A DNA stretch of 64,000 nt from Elizabethkingia sp. YR214. GTDB lineage: Bacteria > Bacteroidota > Bacteroidia > Flavobacteriales > Weeksellaceae. The position numbers and the translations under genes are program-made. The notes beneath the pieces are model-generated. The model was not told the origin of the DNA. It made no database searches and was given only the letters and a program-made list of their open reading frames with translations. The DNA lies in the NCBI RefSeq assembly GCF_003058195.1, contig NZ_QBUH01000009.1, forward strand, positions 1-64,000, written 5' to 3'. Each line of letters opens with the position of its first letter. Positions within the stretch are counted from its first letter, which is position 1. This document shows, in pieces, positions 1 through 7,901 of the stretch.

Positions 1-43
1 CGCCGATGGTACTGCTAACGCGGGAGAGTAGGTCGCCGCCAGT
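1..43 (+). rRNA. rrf: 5S ribosomal RNA, 3' end only
   Basis: The first bases match the conserved 3' segment of bacterial 5S rRNA: GATGGTACTGC, then GGGAGAGTAGGTCGCCGCC. The 5' part lies outside the window. A hairpin with a T-run follows at 55-87. The exact 3' end, within a few bases of 43, cannot be fixed by eye. It implies that an rRNA operon lies immediately upstream. Confidence 0.9.
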
Positions 44-54
44 TTTTATTTTTG

Positions 55-87
55 AAAAGCCTTTGCATAGTAATGCAGAGGCTTTTT
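55..87 (+). terminator. rRNA operon terminator
   Basis: AAAAGCCTTTGCAT and ATGCAGAGGCTTTT form a stem around AGTA, with one G-T pair. A T-run follows directly. It sits 12 bases after the 5S rRNA. Confidence 0.85.
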
Positions 88-510
88 CGTTTTTATGAAC
101 TATCACCAATTTATCACTTCTCATTAACCTATTACAAACTTGTCAATTATTACTTATCAATTATCACTACCACCTGTCACTTTTTATTCTTGACGCCAAA
201 CAGCTAATACTGAATACAAAGTGAATGGAATAGCTACATAAGTTATAGTGATTATTGTAAACATGTAAGTTGTAAGACTTAATGCTATAAAATTATAATA
301 ACCATAAAACTTAAAAACTTACGACTAATAACTGCCTGATTATAAATTATATATATTCAAGTTTATTATTATAACTCTAATCCGTGAGAATCGGGTATAC
401 TGATTAGGATAAGGAAAAATTATTTTTATAGGATTCTCAGAGATTAATTATACAGATAAATATTATTACTTGTTTATGGCTATCCTCAAAATAATATAAT
501 AATGTCGCCA
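88..510. other. Intergenic stretch, no gene seen
   Basis: Very AT-rich DNA with stops in all frames. The first 90 bases carry degenerate copies of TCAATTATCAC-like words. One inverted pair, TGAGAATC at 385-392 and GATTCTCA at 432-439, is separated by about 39 bases. No tRNA, promoter or coding signal could be supported. Confidence 0.5.
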
Positions 511-518
511 TACCTTTG
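511..518 (+). promoter_or_regulatory. Possible -7 element (TACCTTTG) of the small gene at 547
   Basis: TACCTTTG fits the Bacteroidetes -7 consensus TAnnTTTG and lies 28 bases before the ATG. No TTG was found at the usual upstream spacing, so the call is weak. Confidence 0.35.
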
Positions 519-546
519 ATTGTATAACAAATTCAATTTTAAAGTT

Positions 547-684
547 ATGACTACAAAATTTATTAAACCCGGACCTAAGCCTAATAAGCCAGATGGAACT
601 CCGGATAGAAGAAGGAGGGTAACACCAGAAGTAAAGCCAAAGCATCCAGAATTAAAACCACATAAACATAAACCTGGAGCATAA
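547..684 (+). CDS. Small Pro/Lys-rich protein, 45 aa, function unknown
   Basis: ATG at 547, stop TAA at 682-684, 45 residues. The protein begins MTTKFIKPGPKPNKP and ends HKHKPGA. It is dominated by proline, lysine, arginine and histidine, with no hydrophobic segment, so it is probably a soluble, disordered, strongly basic peptide. A TAnnTTTG motif lies 28 bases upstream and a strong hairpin terminator starts 3 bases after the stop, so the frame is a neatly bounded transcription unit. The opposite strand is open over the same region (486-764), but that frame overlaps the end of the E2 gene and looks like a shadow. I do not recognise the family. Basic Pro-rich peptides can bind nucleic acid, but nothing here proves that. 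Confidence 0.6.
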   Translation: MTTKFIKPGPKPNKPDGTPDRRRRVTPEVKPKHPELKPHKHKPGA

Positions 685-686
685 AT

Positions 687-720
687 AAAAATCCCCGATA
701 ATATTATCGGGGATTTTTTT
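687..720. terminator. Bidirectional terminator
   Basis: The perfect palindrome ATCCCCGATAAT/ATTATCGGGGAT at 691-714 is flanked by A-run and T-run. It can end the small gene on the plus strand and the E2 gene on the minus strand. Confidence 0.9.
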
Positions 721-739
721 ATAATGTATTGTTTTGATT

Positions 740-2056
740 TTAGACTTCTGTATTCAGATCCCAATTTTGAAGATAGTCATGAACATGCTTTAGGAACATT
801 CCACCTAAAGAACCATCTACTACACGGTGATCGTAAGAGTGACTCATGAACATAAGGTTTCTGATTGCAATAACATCTCCGTCAGGAGTTTCCAATACAG
901 CAGGTTTTTTAACAATAGCACCAACAGCTAAAATTGCAACCTGTGGCTGAGGAATAATAGGAGTACCCATTAAGTTTCCAAAACTTCCAACATTAGATAT
1001 CGTATAAGTTGCACCTTGTGTATCTTCAGGTCTCAATTTTTTATTTCTTGCTCTGTAAGCCAGGTCATTAATTGCCTTTGCTAAACCAGAAAGAGAAAGC
1101 TGATCTGCATTTTTAATTACCGGAACAATAAGGTTACCATCCGGAAGGGCAGTAGCCATACCAATATTGATGTTTTTCTTTTTAATGATTTTATCACCAT
1201 CAACAGAAACGTTGATTAATGGGAAATCCTGAATAGCTTTAACGACTGCTTTTATGAAAATTGGCATGAAAGTTAGCTTTTCACCTTCACGTTTTTCGAA
1301 AGCGGCTTTATGTTTGTTTCTCCATTTTACAACATTTGTAACATCAGTTTCAATAAATGAAGTTACGTGTGGAGCAATCTGCTTAGCTTTCACCATATTT
1401 TCTGCGATAATTTTTCGCATTCTGTCCATTGGAACAATCTCATCTCCTGCAGCAACAGGGATTGTAGATGTCGGAGCAGGTACCGGAGTGCTTTTAGCAG
1501 CTAGAGCAGCTGGTGTACTTGTTGTAGTATTTGCTGCATTACCTCTGTTTGGAAGGTATGCTAAGATATCTTCTTTTGTAATTCTGCCTTCAAGGCCGGA
1601 ACCTTTAATAGACTTAAGTTCAGCTTCAGTAATATTTTCCTGTTGTGCAATAGATTTCACAAGAGGAGAGAGATATAAATCTGTACCAGATAATGAATCT
1701 GTAGCTACAGTTTGTGCAGCAATAGGTTGCATTAGTTCTTTCTCTACTTCTGGCTCAATAACAGTTGCAGTTGCAGCAACCGAAGCTTCTGCAGTAATAT
1801 CAGCATTTCCTTCCCCGGCAATTTCCAAAATAGCGATAGCTTCGCCAACTTTTGCTACTTCTTCTTTTTGTTTTAAAATCTTTACAATTTTACCGGAAAC
1901 AGGAGTCGGAACATCAGAATCAACTTTATCGGTTGCAATTTCTACAACGGAGTCATCTTCACTTACAGTGTCGCCTTCGTTATACAACCATGTGATAATC
2001 GTCGCTTCCATCACACCTTCTCCCATTGAAGGAAGTAATAATTTATATTCTGCCAT
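740..2056 (-). CDS. Dihydrolipoamide acyltransferase (E2) of a 2-oxoacid dehydrogenase complex
   Basis: 438-residue E2 core of a 2-oxoacid dehydrogenase complex; it moves acyl groups from E1 to CoA on a swinging lipoyl arm. An N-terminal lipoyl domain (about 1-80) carries the DKV motif with lipoyl-lysine K44. A Pro/Ala/Thr-rich linker leads to the peripheral-subunit-binding domain (about 128-168). A second Ala/Pro linker precedes the catalytic domain (about 205-438), with the DHRVVDG signature near the end (H410, D414). A single lipoyl domain and the match to the E1 alpha/beta fusion at 60769 favour a branched-chain 2-oxoacid substrate, but pyruvate cannot be excluded. It is monocistronic, with a full promoter just upstream and a terminator at 687-720. 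LipB, which supplies its cofactor, is the next gene upstream. Confidence 0.93.
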   Translation of the reverse strand: MAEYKLLLPSMGEGVMEATIITWLYNEGDTVSEDDSVVEIATDKVDSDVPTPVSGKIVKILKQKEEVAKVGEAIAILEIAGEGNADITAEASVAATATVIEPEVEKELMQPIAAQTVATDSLSGTDLYLSPLVKSIAQQENITEAELKSIKGSGLEGRITKEDILAYLPNRGNAANTTTSTPAALAAKSTPVPAPTSTIPVAAGDEIVPMDRMRKIIAENMVKAKQIAPHVTSFIETDVTNVVKWRNKHKAAFEKREGEKLTFMPIFIKAVVKAIQDFPLINVSVDGDKIIKKKNINIGMATALPDGNLIVPVIKNADQLSLSGLAKAINDLAYRARNKKLRPEDTQGATYTISNVGSFGNLMGTPIIPQPQVAILAVGAIVKKPAVLETPDGDVIAIRNLMFMSHSYDHRVVDGSLGGMFLKHVHDYLQNWDLNTEV

Positions 2057-2077
2057 AATTACTTTTTCTATATTTTA

Positions 2078-2107
2078 CAAATATAATCAAAAAAATAGTT
2101 GTTGCAA
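2078..2107 (-). promoter_or_regulatory. Promoter of the E2 gene
   Basis: On the minus strand TTG (2105-2107), a 19-base gap, then TATATTTG (2078-2085): an exact match to the Bacteroidetes housekeeping promoter. The leader would be about 15 bases. Confidence 0.8.
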
Positions 2108-2538
2108 ATAATTTAATTTAGAGAGCTTTTTTTTGAAAAAAATATAATTAAAAATTCTAAATAAATAGTTCAAGTATTTGCAAAATAATTATTAATCAGG
2201 GGAGTATAAAACTATAATCTAAAAAGAATAAAAGAATTAGAAATGAAATAAATAATGGTATTTAATATTATTATATCGTCATTAAATAGTAAATCTATAG
2301 CTTTCGAAATTACAATTTATAGCAGATCTACTTTTTTATATTTACTGATATTATGGGGTTTAACCTCTTTTTTTACTAAATGAATGCATAAGGATAAATG
2401 TTATTTTCTGATGATTCTGGAAACTGAATATTTTTGGATCAATATGTGCCCCAAAAATTACGCTTGCATTTACAATTAGGTATAAAACTCCAAAAGTCAG
2501 AATTTTCAGAGACAGGAATTCTTACATTTATATATAGA
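2108..2538. other. AT-rich intergenic stretch, no gene seen
   Basis: Apart from the E2 promoter at its edge, this region is AT-rich, with stops in every frame. It contains GGTTTAACC followed by T's near 2358, too weak to call a terminator. No RNA gene was recognised. Confidence 0.45.
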
Positions 2539-3252
2539 TTAAATCCATTCAGTTTGGAAGACTTCCTGAAAATGTTTTTTGATTTTTAATTTTACTTCTT
2601 CAATATCTACCTCCCTTTCCAGTTCTCTTTTAAGAGATGTTACCTGTTTGTCTTTTATACCGCAAGGAATAATATATTCGAAATAGCGAAGATCTGTATT
2701 TACATTTAATGCAAAGCCATGGATTGTAACCCAGCGACTGGCTTTCACGCCCATTGCACAAATCTTTCGAGCATATGGTTTGCCTACATCCAGCCAAACA
2801 CCTGTTTCCCCTGGAGAACGTTCTCCTTTTAGTCCATATTCGGCAATAGTCCGGATGATAATTTCTTCCAGCTCTCTCATATAACGGTGAATATCTGTGT
2901 AGAAATTTTCAAGATCCAGAACAGGATAGCCTACAATCTGGCCATAGCCATGGTAGGTGATGTCTCCGCCACGATTTGTTTTTACATAAGTTGCATCTAT
3001 TTCTTTCAGCATATCATTATTAGCAAGCATATTTTCTTCGTGCCCGCTTTTCCCCAATGTATAAACGTGCGGATGTTCAACAAAAAGCAGATGGTTTTCT
3101 GTTTCTGTTGTATCTTCCGGCTGAAGTTGTCTGTTATTTATTTTTATATCTATATTACTCTTCAGAAGCTTTTCCTGGTAGTCCCATGCAGACTGGTAAT
3201 CCAATACACCAAGTTCCTGAAAAATAACATTATGATTAATTTTAGAATTCAT
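2539..3252 (-). CDS. lipB: Octanoyl-[ACP]:protein octanoyltransferase LipB
   Basis: 237 residues. LipB transfers octanoate from acyl carrier protein to the lipoyl-domain lysine of E2 and GcvH, the first step of lipoate synthesis. Family motifs are all present: LFVEHPHVYTLGKSG near 57-70, NRGGDITYHGYGQ near 93-105, and catalytic C197 in PCGIKDKQVTSL. K163 in the RKICAMG segment corresponds to the E. coli catalytic lysine. The location next to an E2 gene with a DKV lipoylation site fits its job. The ATG is preceded by an exact TTG-N20-TAAATTTG promoter, which supports this start. It is likely a single-gene unit, because more than 400 bases separate it from the E2 gene. Confidence 0.95.
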   Translation of the reverse strand: MNSKINHNVIFQELGVLDYQSAWDYQEKLLKSNIDIKINNRQLQPEDTTETENHLLFVEHPHVYTLGKSGHEENMLANNDMLKEIDATYVKTNRGGDITYHGYGQIVGYPVLDLENFYTDIHRYMRELEEIIIRTIAEYGLKGERSPGETGVWLDVGKPYARKICAMGVKASRWVTIHGFALNVNTDLRYFEYIIPCGIKDKQVTSLKRELEREVDIEEVKLKIKKHFQEVFQTEWI

Positions 3253-3272
3253 TTTTCGTAAAAATTTCTATA

Positions 3273-3303
3273 CAAATTTAAAGGTTTTGTAAAGGGAAAG
3301 CAA
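3273..3303 (-). promoter_or_regulatory. Promoter of lipB
   Basis: On the minus strand TTG (3301-3303), 20 bases, then TAAATTTG (3273-3280), 20 bases before the lipB ATG. Confidence 0.75.
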
Positions 3304-3390
3304 GTATATTCATTGGGAAAAACTATCTCTGTATTCGATAGCTTATTTTGTATAATTTTACAAAATAGGAATAGTAACAATGTTATTTTA

Positions 3391-3398
3391 TAAATTTG
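3391..3398 (+). promoter_or_regulatory. -7 element of the response regulator/kinase operon
   Basis: TAAATTTG lies 15 bases before the ATG at 3414. No TTG was found at the normal distance. A small inverted repeat TAAC-N3-GTTA lies just upstream (3375-3384), so the promoter may depend on an activator. Confidence 0.5.
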
Positions 3399-3413
3399 TA
3401 AAAAAGACTTTCA

Positions 3414-4094
3414 ATGCGAGTATTACTTTTGGAGGATGATTTAGTATTATCATCAGAGATTTCAACTTTCTTAGCGTCTAATGATATTTTGTGTGAGACA
3501 TCATCTGATGGAGAGGAATTTCTGACGAAAACTACCGGGGCGGCTTATGATATCTATCTTTTGGATATTAATGTACCAAAAATAAACGGACTGGAAGCTA
3601 CACAAATTGTAAGAGATACTGATCCCAATACTCCAATTATTATTATCTCTGCCTACGATGATATTTCAGATAAAAAGGAAGCCTTTTTACGTAAAGCAGA
3701 TGATTATCTTGTAAAACCTTTTTTACTTGAGGAACTCCTGTTGAGAATAAATTCTTTGTTAAGAAGAAGAGAGGCTCCTAAAAAAGAGGATGAAAAGATT
3801 ATTATTGATGATCTTGAAATCCTTCCTGCTGATGGAAAAGTTTACAGAGCAGGCAATGAAATTAGCCTTACAGTAAGAGAGTTCCAACTATTAAAACTTT
3901 TGGCTGATGCTAATGGAAGAACTCTGTCCAAGCAACATATATCGGATCAGGTATGGCAGAATCATTTCCAGACAACCAATAATACTATTGAGGTTTACAT
4001 TAATTTTCTAAGAAAGAAAATAGATAAAGACTTTAAGCATAAACTAATCCATACTCGTCCCGGATTCGGATATTATCTTGCCAGTCTGAAATGA
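3414..4094 (+). CDS. OmpR/PhoB-family response regulator
   Basis: 226 residues. The N-terminal receiver domain has the acidic pair D8/D9, phospho-acceptor D51 in LLDINVP and a conserved lysine in KPF near 101. The C-terminal winged-helix DNA-binding domain (about 130-226) includes VREFQLLKLL and ends with RPGFGYYL, typical of OmpR/PhoB proteins. The stop overlaps the kinase ATG (ATGA), so the two are translationally coupled. Right after the kinase gene comes an array of 11-bp-spaced TTTTAAG units, then a metal-efflux operon. By analogy with CusR, CopR and CzcR this regulator probably binds that array and induces the pump in response to periplasmic metal. The metal is not visible from the sequence. 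Confidence 0.93.
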   Translation: MRVLLLEDDLVLSSEISTFLASNDILCETSSDGEEFLTKTTGAAYDIYLLDINVPKINGLEATQIVRDTDPNTPIIIISAYDDISDKKEAFLRKADDYLVKPFLLEELLLRINSLLRRREAPKKEDEKIIIDDLEILPADGKVYRAGNEISLTVREFQLLKLLADANGRTLSKQHISDQVWQNHFQTTNNTIEVYINFLRKKIDKDFKHKLIHTRPGFGYYLASLK

Positions 4095-5461
4095 CATTAA
4101 AACGTAAAATAGCATTTAATTTTAGTATTGCATATTCTTTGATTTTTGCAATTGTAATGGTCATTATTTATTATACCAGTTATGATTTCAGAAAAGAAAA
4201 ATTTCTGGAAAGAATGCATAATAAGCTGGAATTTACAATACAGCTTATTTTAAAAAATGAAAATGTTGATGTTAAGGGGGCCAATTTCGAAGTCGATGAA
4301 ATTGAGGATGAATTGTTTCATGATGAAACATTAATTTTCAATAGCAACAAGAAACTTATATATAGTACTGTTAAAGACGAAAATATTACCTGGGATGAAG
4401 GTTTACTGTATCAATTGGATCAGACAAGTGAAGTCCACGTTCAAAATAAAGATCAGGAGTTACTAGGGGCTCATGTAAAAATAAGGGATAAAGCTTATTA
4501 TATTCTGGTAACTGCGCGTGACCGAACAGGGCAGCTTAAATTGGATTTCTTAAAATATGTATTAATTATAACATATCTTATTACGACTGTATTTGTCTGG
4601 GTTTTCAGTTATAATTTTGTTAAAAAGCTTTTGACTCCCTTAGACAAATTTACTCAGCAGATTACAGAAATTACAGCTCATAAGCTTACTACCAAACTGG
4701 AAGAAAACAAATCTGAAGATGAGATTAGTGTTCTGGCAAGAGCTTTTAATACGATGATGATTCGTATTAATGATGTTTTTCAAGCACAGAAAGAGTTTAC
4801 AGCAAGTGCATCACATGAAATCCGAACACCATTAACGAGAATTACATTTCAATTAGAAAATCTAAGTAATAAAAGTGATATCCAGCCAGATACCAAAACT
4901 ACGTTACAAAATGTTACAAAGGATATCCATCAGTTATCTGATTTAACGAGCTCACTTATTCTGCTTACAAAATTTGACAGAGAAAATATTCAACAAATTT
5001 TTAAAGAAGAACGTATTGACGAAATTATTTTTGATGCCTATGAAGTCGTTCTAAAGACTTATCCTCAGCTATATCTTGATTTTAAGATTGATGAAAATGA
5101 GGAATTAACATTAGCTGTAAGAGGAATAAGGTCGTTACTTGAGATTGTCTTTATCAACTTGTTCAAAAATGCTGTTTTATATAGTGATAATTCAGAAGTA
5201 TCTGTTTCTATACATGAAAATGATAATGAGCTCCACGTTATTATGGAAAATAATGGCCCTGTTATTTCTGATGAAGACCGTAATAAACTGTTTGAAGCTT
5301 TTATAAGAGGCAAAAATTCACAGAATATCAATGGTTCCGGACTGGGATTAAAAATTGTACAACGTATCCTGGAATATCACCAGGCAAATATTTCTTATTC
5401 TGCAGATTCAAATAAGAATATTTTCACTTTAATATTTCCTACACATTCGATAAATAAATAA
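4091..5461 (+). CDS. Membrane sensor histidine kinase (HAMP-HisKA-HATPase)
   Basis: 456 residues. Two membrane helices (about 7-29 and 153-176) enclose a periplasmic sensor region of about 120 residues. A HAMP segment follows, then the dimerisation/phosphorylation helix with H242 in SASHEIRTPLTR. The HATPase domain has its N-box in NLFKNAV and its G-box in GSGLGLKIVQRI. This is the architecture of CusS/CzcS-like kinases. The sensor region is rich in Asp, Glu and His (for example DEIEDELFHDE near 69-79), which could bind cations; that is an inference. It starts inside the stop of the response regulator gene and ends exactly where the phased repeat array begins. Confidence 0.92.
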   Translation: MTLKRKIAFNFSIAYSLIFAIVMVIIYYTSYDFRKEKFLERMHNKLEFTIQLILKNENVDVKGANFEVDEIEDELFHDETLIFNSNKKLIYSTVKDENITWDEGLLYQLDQTSEVHVQNKDQELLGAHVKIRDKAYYILVTARDRTGQLKLDFLKYVLIITYLITTVFVWVFSYNFVKKLLTPLDKFTQQITEITAHKLTTKLEENKSEDEISVLARAFNTMMIRINDVFQAQKEFTASASHEIRTPLTRITFQLENLSNKSDIQPDTKTTLQNVTKDIHQLSDLTSSLILLTKFDRENIQQIFKEERIDEIIFDAYEVVLKTYPQLYLDFKIDENEELTLAVRGIRSLLEIVFINLFKNAVLYSDNSEVSVSIHENDNELHVIMENNGPVISDEDRNKLFEAFIRGKNSQNINGSGLGLKIVQRILEYHQANISYSADSNKNIFTLIFPTHSINK

Positions 5462-5519
5462 TTTTAAGCTTATTTTAAGCTTAAATTAAGATTGTTTTAA
5501 AATAGGAATTACATTTTTG
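5462..5519 (+). promoter_or_regulatory. 11-bp-phased response-regulator array and promoter of the efflux operon
   Basis: Four units start at 5462 (TTTTAAG), 5473 (TTTTAAG), 5484 (AATTAAG) and 5495 (TTTTAAA), exactly 11 bases apart, so all fall on the same helix face. Direct repeats with an 11-bp period are the hallmark of OmpR/PhoB-family binding. CATTTTTG at 5512-5519, an imperfect -7 element, follows. The array lies between the kinase stop and the efflux operon. Confidence 0.65.
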
Positions 5520-5539
5520 TAATGTTTAAAAAGTATAGC

Positions 5540-6787
5540 ATGAAAAAATGTATTCCGTTTTTTCTAATGACATCCGTTTTTGTATACAGTCAGCAGCGGA
5601 TGACATTGGAAGAATGCGAAGAGTCCTTTCAAAAGAATAATCTGCAACTGATTGCTGCTCAGTATAATATTAGCGAAGCGGAAGCGGATATTATTCAGGC
5701 AAAAATATGGGATCTCCCTAATTTGTCTGTTGAACTTAACGCAATAGACCCTGAAAATAAAAAGATTTTTCATATTGGCAGCACCGGAGCTAAGGAAGTG
5801 GGAATAGAACAACTTTTTGTATTAGGAAGAAAAAGAAAAAATGAAGTCGCTTTTGCCAGGTCGAATAAAGAAATTGCAGAAATGCAGTTCCAGGGACTGC
5901 TCGTAGATCTTCGTTCTCAGCTTAGAAGTACCTTTTATAATATTCTTTTTGAGCAAAAAAAAGAAGAAAGTCTGGATGTTCAGTTAAAGTATTTTACAGA
6001 TTTGCTGAATGCTTATAAAGTTCAGACCCAAAAAGGGAATGTATCTCTGAAAGATATGGTAAGGCTTCAGGCATTGGTTATCAATGTACAGAATGATAAA
6101 ATAGAGGTTAGTAATAATATTATTCAGCAAAAGCAAACACTGAAATTATTAACAGGCAGTGATACAGAAGTTCTTCCGGAACTTTCTGACGATAATATGA
6201 ATCAACAGCTGGAAAAACAGCCGCTGATAAGTATTTCCGAATTGCAGCAAAAAGCATTGGAAAATAATGCCGATTATTTGACCGCTAAAAAAATTACGCA
6301 GAGTAGTGAACTCAATTTAAAATGGCAAAAATCACTTAGTGTACCGGACCTTACTATAGGTACCCGTTGGACACAAAGAGGAGCTGCTTTCGATAATCAG
6401 TTGGCACTTAGCTTTGGTATTCCTATTCCGCTGTGGAATAAAAATAAAGGAAATCAGATGAAAGCAGAATATCAGATTCAGGAAAACAAAAAAACTGAAG
6501 AAAGGTTGAGGCAGGAACTTGTCTCACAAGTAGATACTGCATATCAGACATGGAAGAATCAATATCAGCAATATTTTTCCTTGAAACCTCAGGACTTGCA
6601 GGATATGGAAACTGTATATAATGGAATTCTGAAGAATTTCAGAAAAGGTAATATCAGTCTTATAGAGTTCACCGATTTTATGGAGAGTTACAAGCAAAGT
6701 ATTTTGCAGATCTATGAAATCCAGAAACATATTATAACATCCGCTGAAGAAATCAATCGTTTAACACAATCCAAAATCTTTTACTAG
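5540..6787 (+). CDS. TolC/CzcC-like outer-membrane efflux protein
   Basis: Outer-membrane channel of a tripartite metal pump. The mature part carries the two OEP repeats of the TolC family, with long amphipathic alpha-helices such as LEECEESFQKNN and LSELQQKALENN-like stretches. An ATG also exists at 5522. I prefer 5540 because it gives the compact signal peptide MKKCIPFFLMTSVFVYSQ and leaves room for a transcription start after the -7-like element at 5512-5519. The gene is first in an operon with the adaptor lipoprotein (3-base gap) and the RND pump. Its position behind a two-component system and with a CzcA-like pump makes it CzcC/CusC-like rather than a drug TolC. Confidence 0.88.
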   Translation: MKKCIPFFLMTSVFVYSQQRMTLEECEESFQKNNLQLIAAQYNISEAEADIIQAKIWDLPNLSVELNAIDPENKKIFHIGSTGAKEVGIEQLFVLGRKRKNEVAFARSNKEIAEMQFQGLLVDLRSQLRSTFYNILFEQKKEESLDVQLKYFTDLLNAYKVQTQKGNVSLKDMVRLQALVINVQNDKIEVSNNIIQQKQTLKLLTGSDTEVLPELSDDNMNQQLEKQPLISISELQQKALENNADYLTAKKITQSSELNLKWQKSLSVPDLTIGTRWTQRGAAFDNQLALSFGIPIPLWNKNKGNQMKAEYQIQENKKTEERLRQELVSQVDTAYQTWKNQYQQYFSLKPQDLQDMETVYNGILKNFRKGNISLIEFTDFMESYKQSILQIYEIQKHIITSAEEINRLTQSKIFY

Positions 6788-6790
6788 TAT

Positions 6791-7876
6791 ATGAAGCAGA
6801 TAATTACAGGCTTATTGACAATCTCAATACTTGCTGCGTGCAGCAAGGAAGAGCCTCAGAAAAAAGAGAGTATTGTAAAAGGCTTTGAAATAAGCAAGGA
6901 GATGATGCAGTCTACAACCCTTGGTGAAGCCCAAAAAGAACAGATTAAAGAACAAATGAGTTTCTTTGGTAAAATTTCCGCTGACAGAAACAGTTATATA
7001 GATATTTATCCTTTGGTAGGAGGTAATGTACTGACAGTAAATGCTGAACTAGGAGATTATGTACACAAAGGTCAGGTTCTGGCTACAATACGAAGTACAG
7101 AAGTGGCAGGTTTTCAGAAAGACCTTAGTGATGCTAAAACAGATTTGGCAGAGGCAAAAAATAAACTGAGAGTAGCCCAGGAACTTTATGAAGGAAAATT
7201 GAATACCAGAAATGAAGTTTTGACAGCCAAAAGCGAACTTACAAAAGCACAGGATCAGCTAAAGCGTGCGGAAGCTGTTAGTACAATCTATAACGTAAAG
7301 AATGGCAATATTTACTCTGTCGTATCTCCAATCAATGGTTATATCGTACAAAAGAATATTAATAAAGATATGCAGCTTAGAAGTGACCGCTCGGACAATA
7401 TTTTCGACGTGGCCAACACAAAAGATGTTTGGGCATTAGTTAACATCAATGAAACTGATATTGACCGAATAGATCTTGGGATGAAGGCAGAGATCACGAC
7501 GCTAAGTTATCCTGATAAAGTCTTCCATGGTAGAATTGACAAGATATTTAAAATTATAGATCCGCAAACCAATGCTATGCAGGCAAGAGTGGTTTTGGAT
7601 AATTCGGAAGGACTTTTGGTACCAGATAGTAAAGCAACAATTAAAGTAAATAATACGCTGAATGAAACAGCAGTAGCGATACCTACTTCTGCGGTAATCT
7701 TTGACGATAACAGATACTTTGTTGTATTATTTGCATCCCAGAGTAATATAAAAGTTCGTGAAATAAAAATACTGAGACAGACCGGAGATAAAACTTATGT
7801 AGCTGAAGGAGTGAATGAAGGTGATAAGGTTGTAACCAATAATCAGTTACTTATTTACAGATCATTAAAAGAGTAA
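6791..7876 (+). CDS. Periplasmic adaptor lipoprotein of RND metal efflux (CzcB/CusB-like)
   Basis: 361-residue membrane-fusion protein that links the inner-membrane RND pump to the outer channel. A lipoprotein signal peptide ends ISILAAC, with lipidated C17. The lipoyl-like/barrel-sandwich halves lie around the segments DYVHKGQVLATI and VVSPINGYIVQKNI, with a coiled-coil hairpin between them (about 115-155). A beta-barrel and membrane-proximal domain follow. I see no His-rich or Met-rich metal-binding N-terminal extension as in CusB, only a short charged linker. It is the second gene of the efflux operon and is 25 bases from the pump gene. Confidence 0.9.
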   Translation: MKQIITGLLTISILAACSKEEPQKKESIVKGFEISKEMMQSTTLGEAQKEQIKEQMSFFGKISADRNSYIDIYPLVGGNVLTVNAELGDYVHKGQVLATIRSTEVAGFQKDLSDAKTDLAEAKNKLRVAQELYEGKLNTRNEVLTAKSELTKAQDQLKRAEAVSTIYNVKNGNIYSVVSPINGYIVQKNINKDMQLRSDRSDNIFDVANTKDVWALVNINETDIDRIDLGMKAEITTLSYPDKVFHGRIDKIFKIIDPQTNAMQARVVLDNSEGLLVPDSKATIKVNNTLNETAVAIPTSAVIFDDNRYFVVLFASQSNIKVREIKILRQTGDKTYVAEGVNEGDKVVTNNQLLIYRSLKE

Positions 7877-7901
7877 ATAAGAAATATTAAATCTGAATTG
7901 A

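Noticed and set aside
486-764. Minus-strand 92-codon open frame across the small gene and terminator
   Set aside because: It runs through a strong bidirectional terminator and into the end of the E2 gene. The plus-strand frame at 547 has a better context.
1254-2111. 285-codon plus-strand frame opposite the E2 gene
   Set aside because: It lies antisense to a complete, well-supported E2 gene, and its serine/alanine-rich composition is the mirror of the E2 linker codons.
2340-2380. GGTTTAACC plus T-run as terminator of lipB
   Set aside because: The stem is only four or five base pairs, and the T-run lies on the wrong side for the minus strand.
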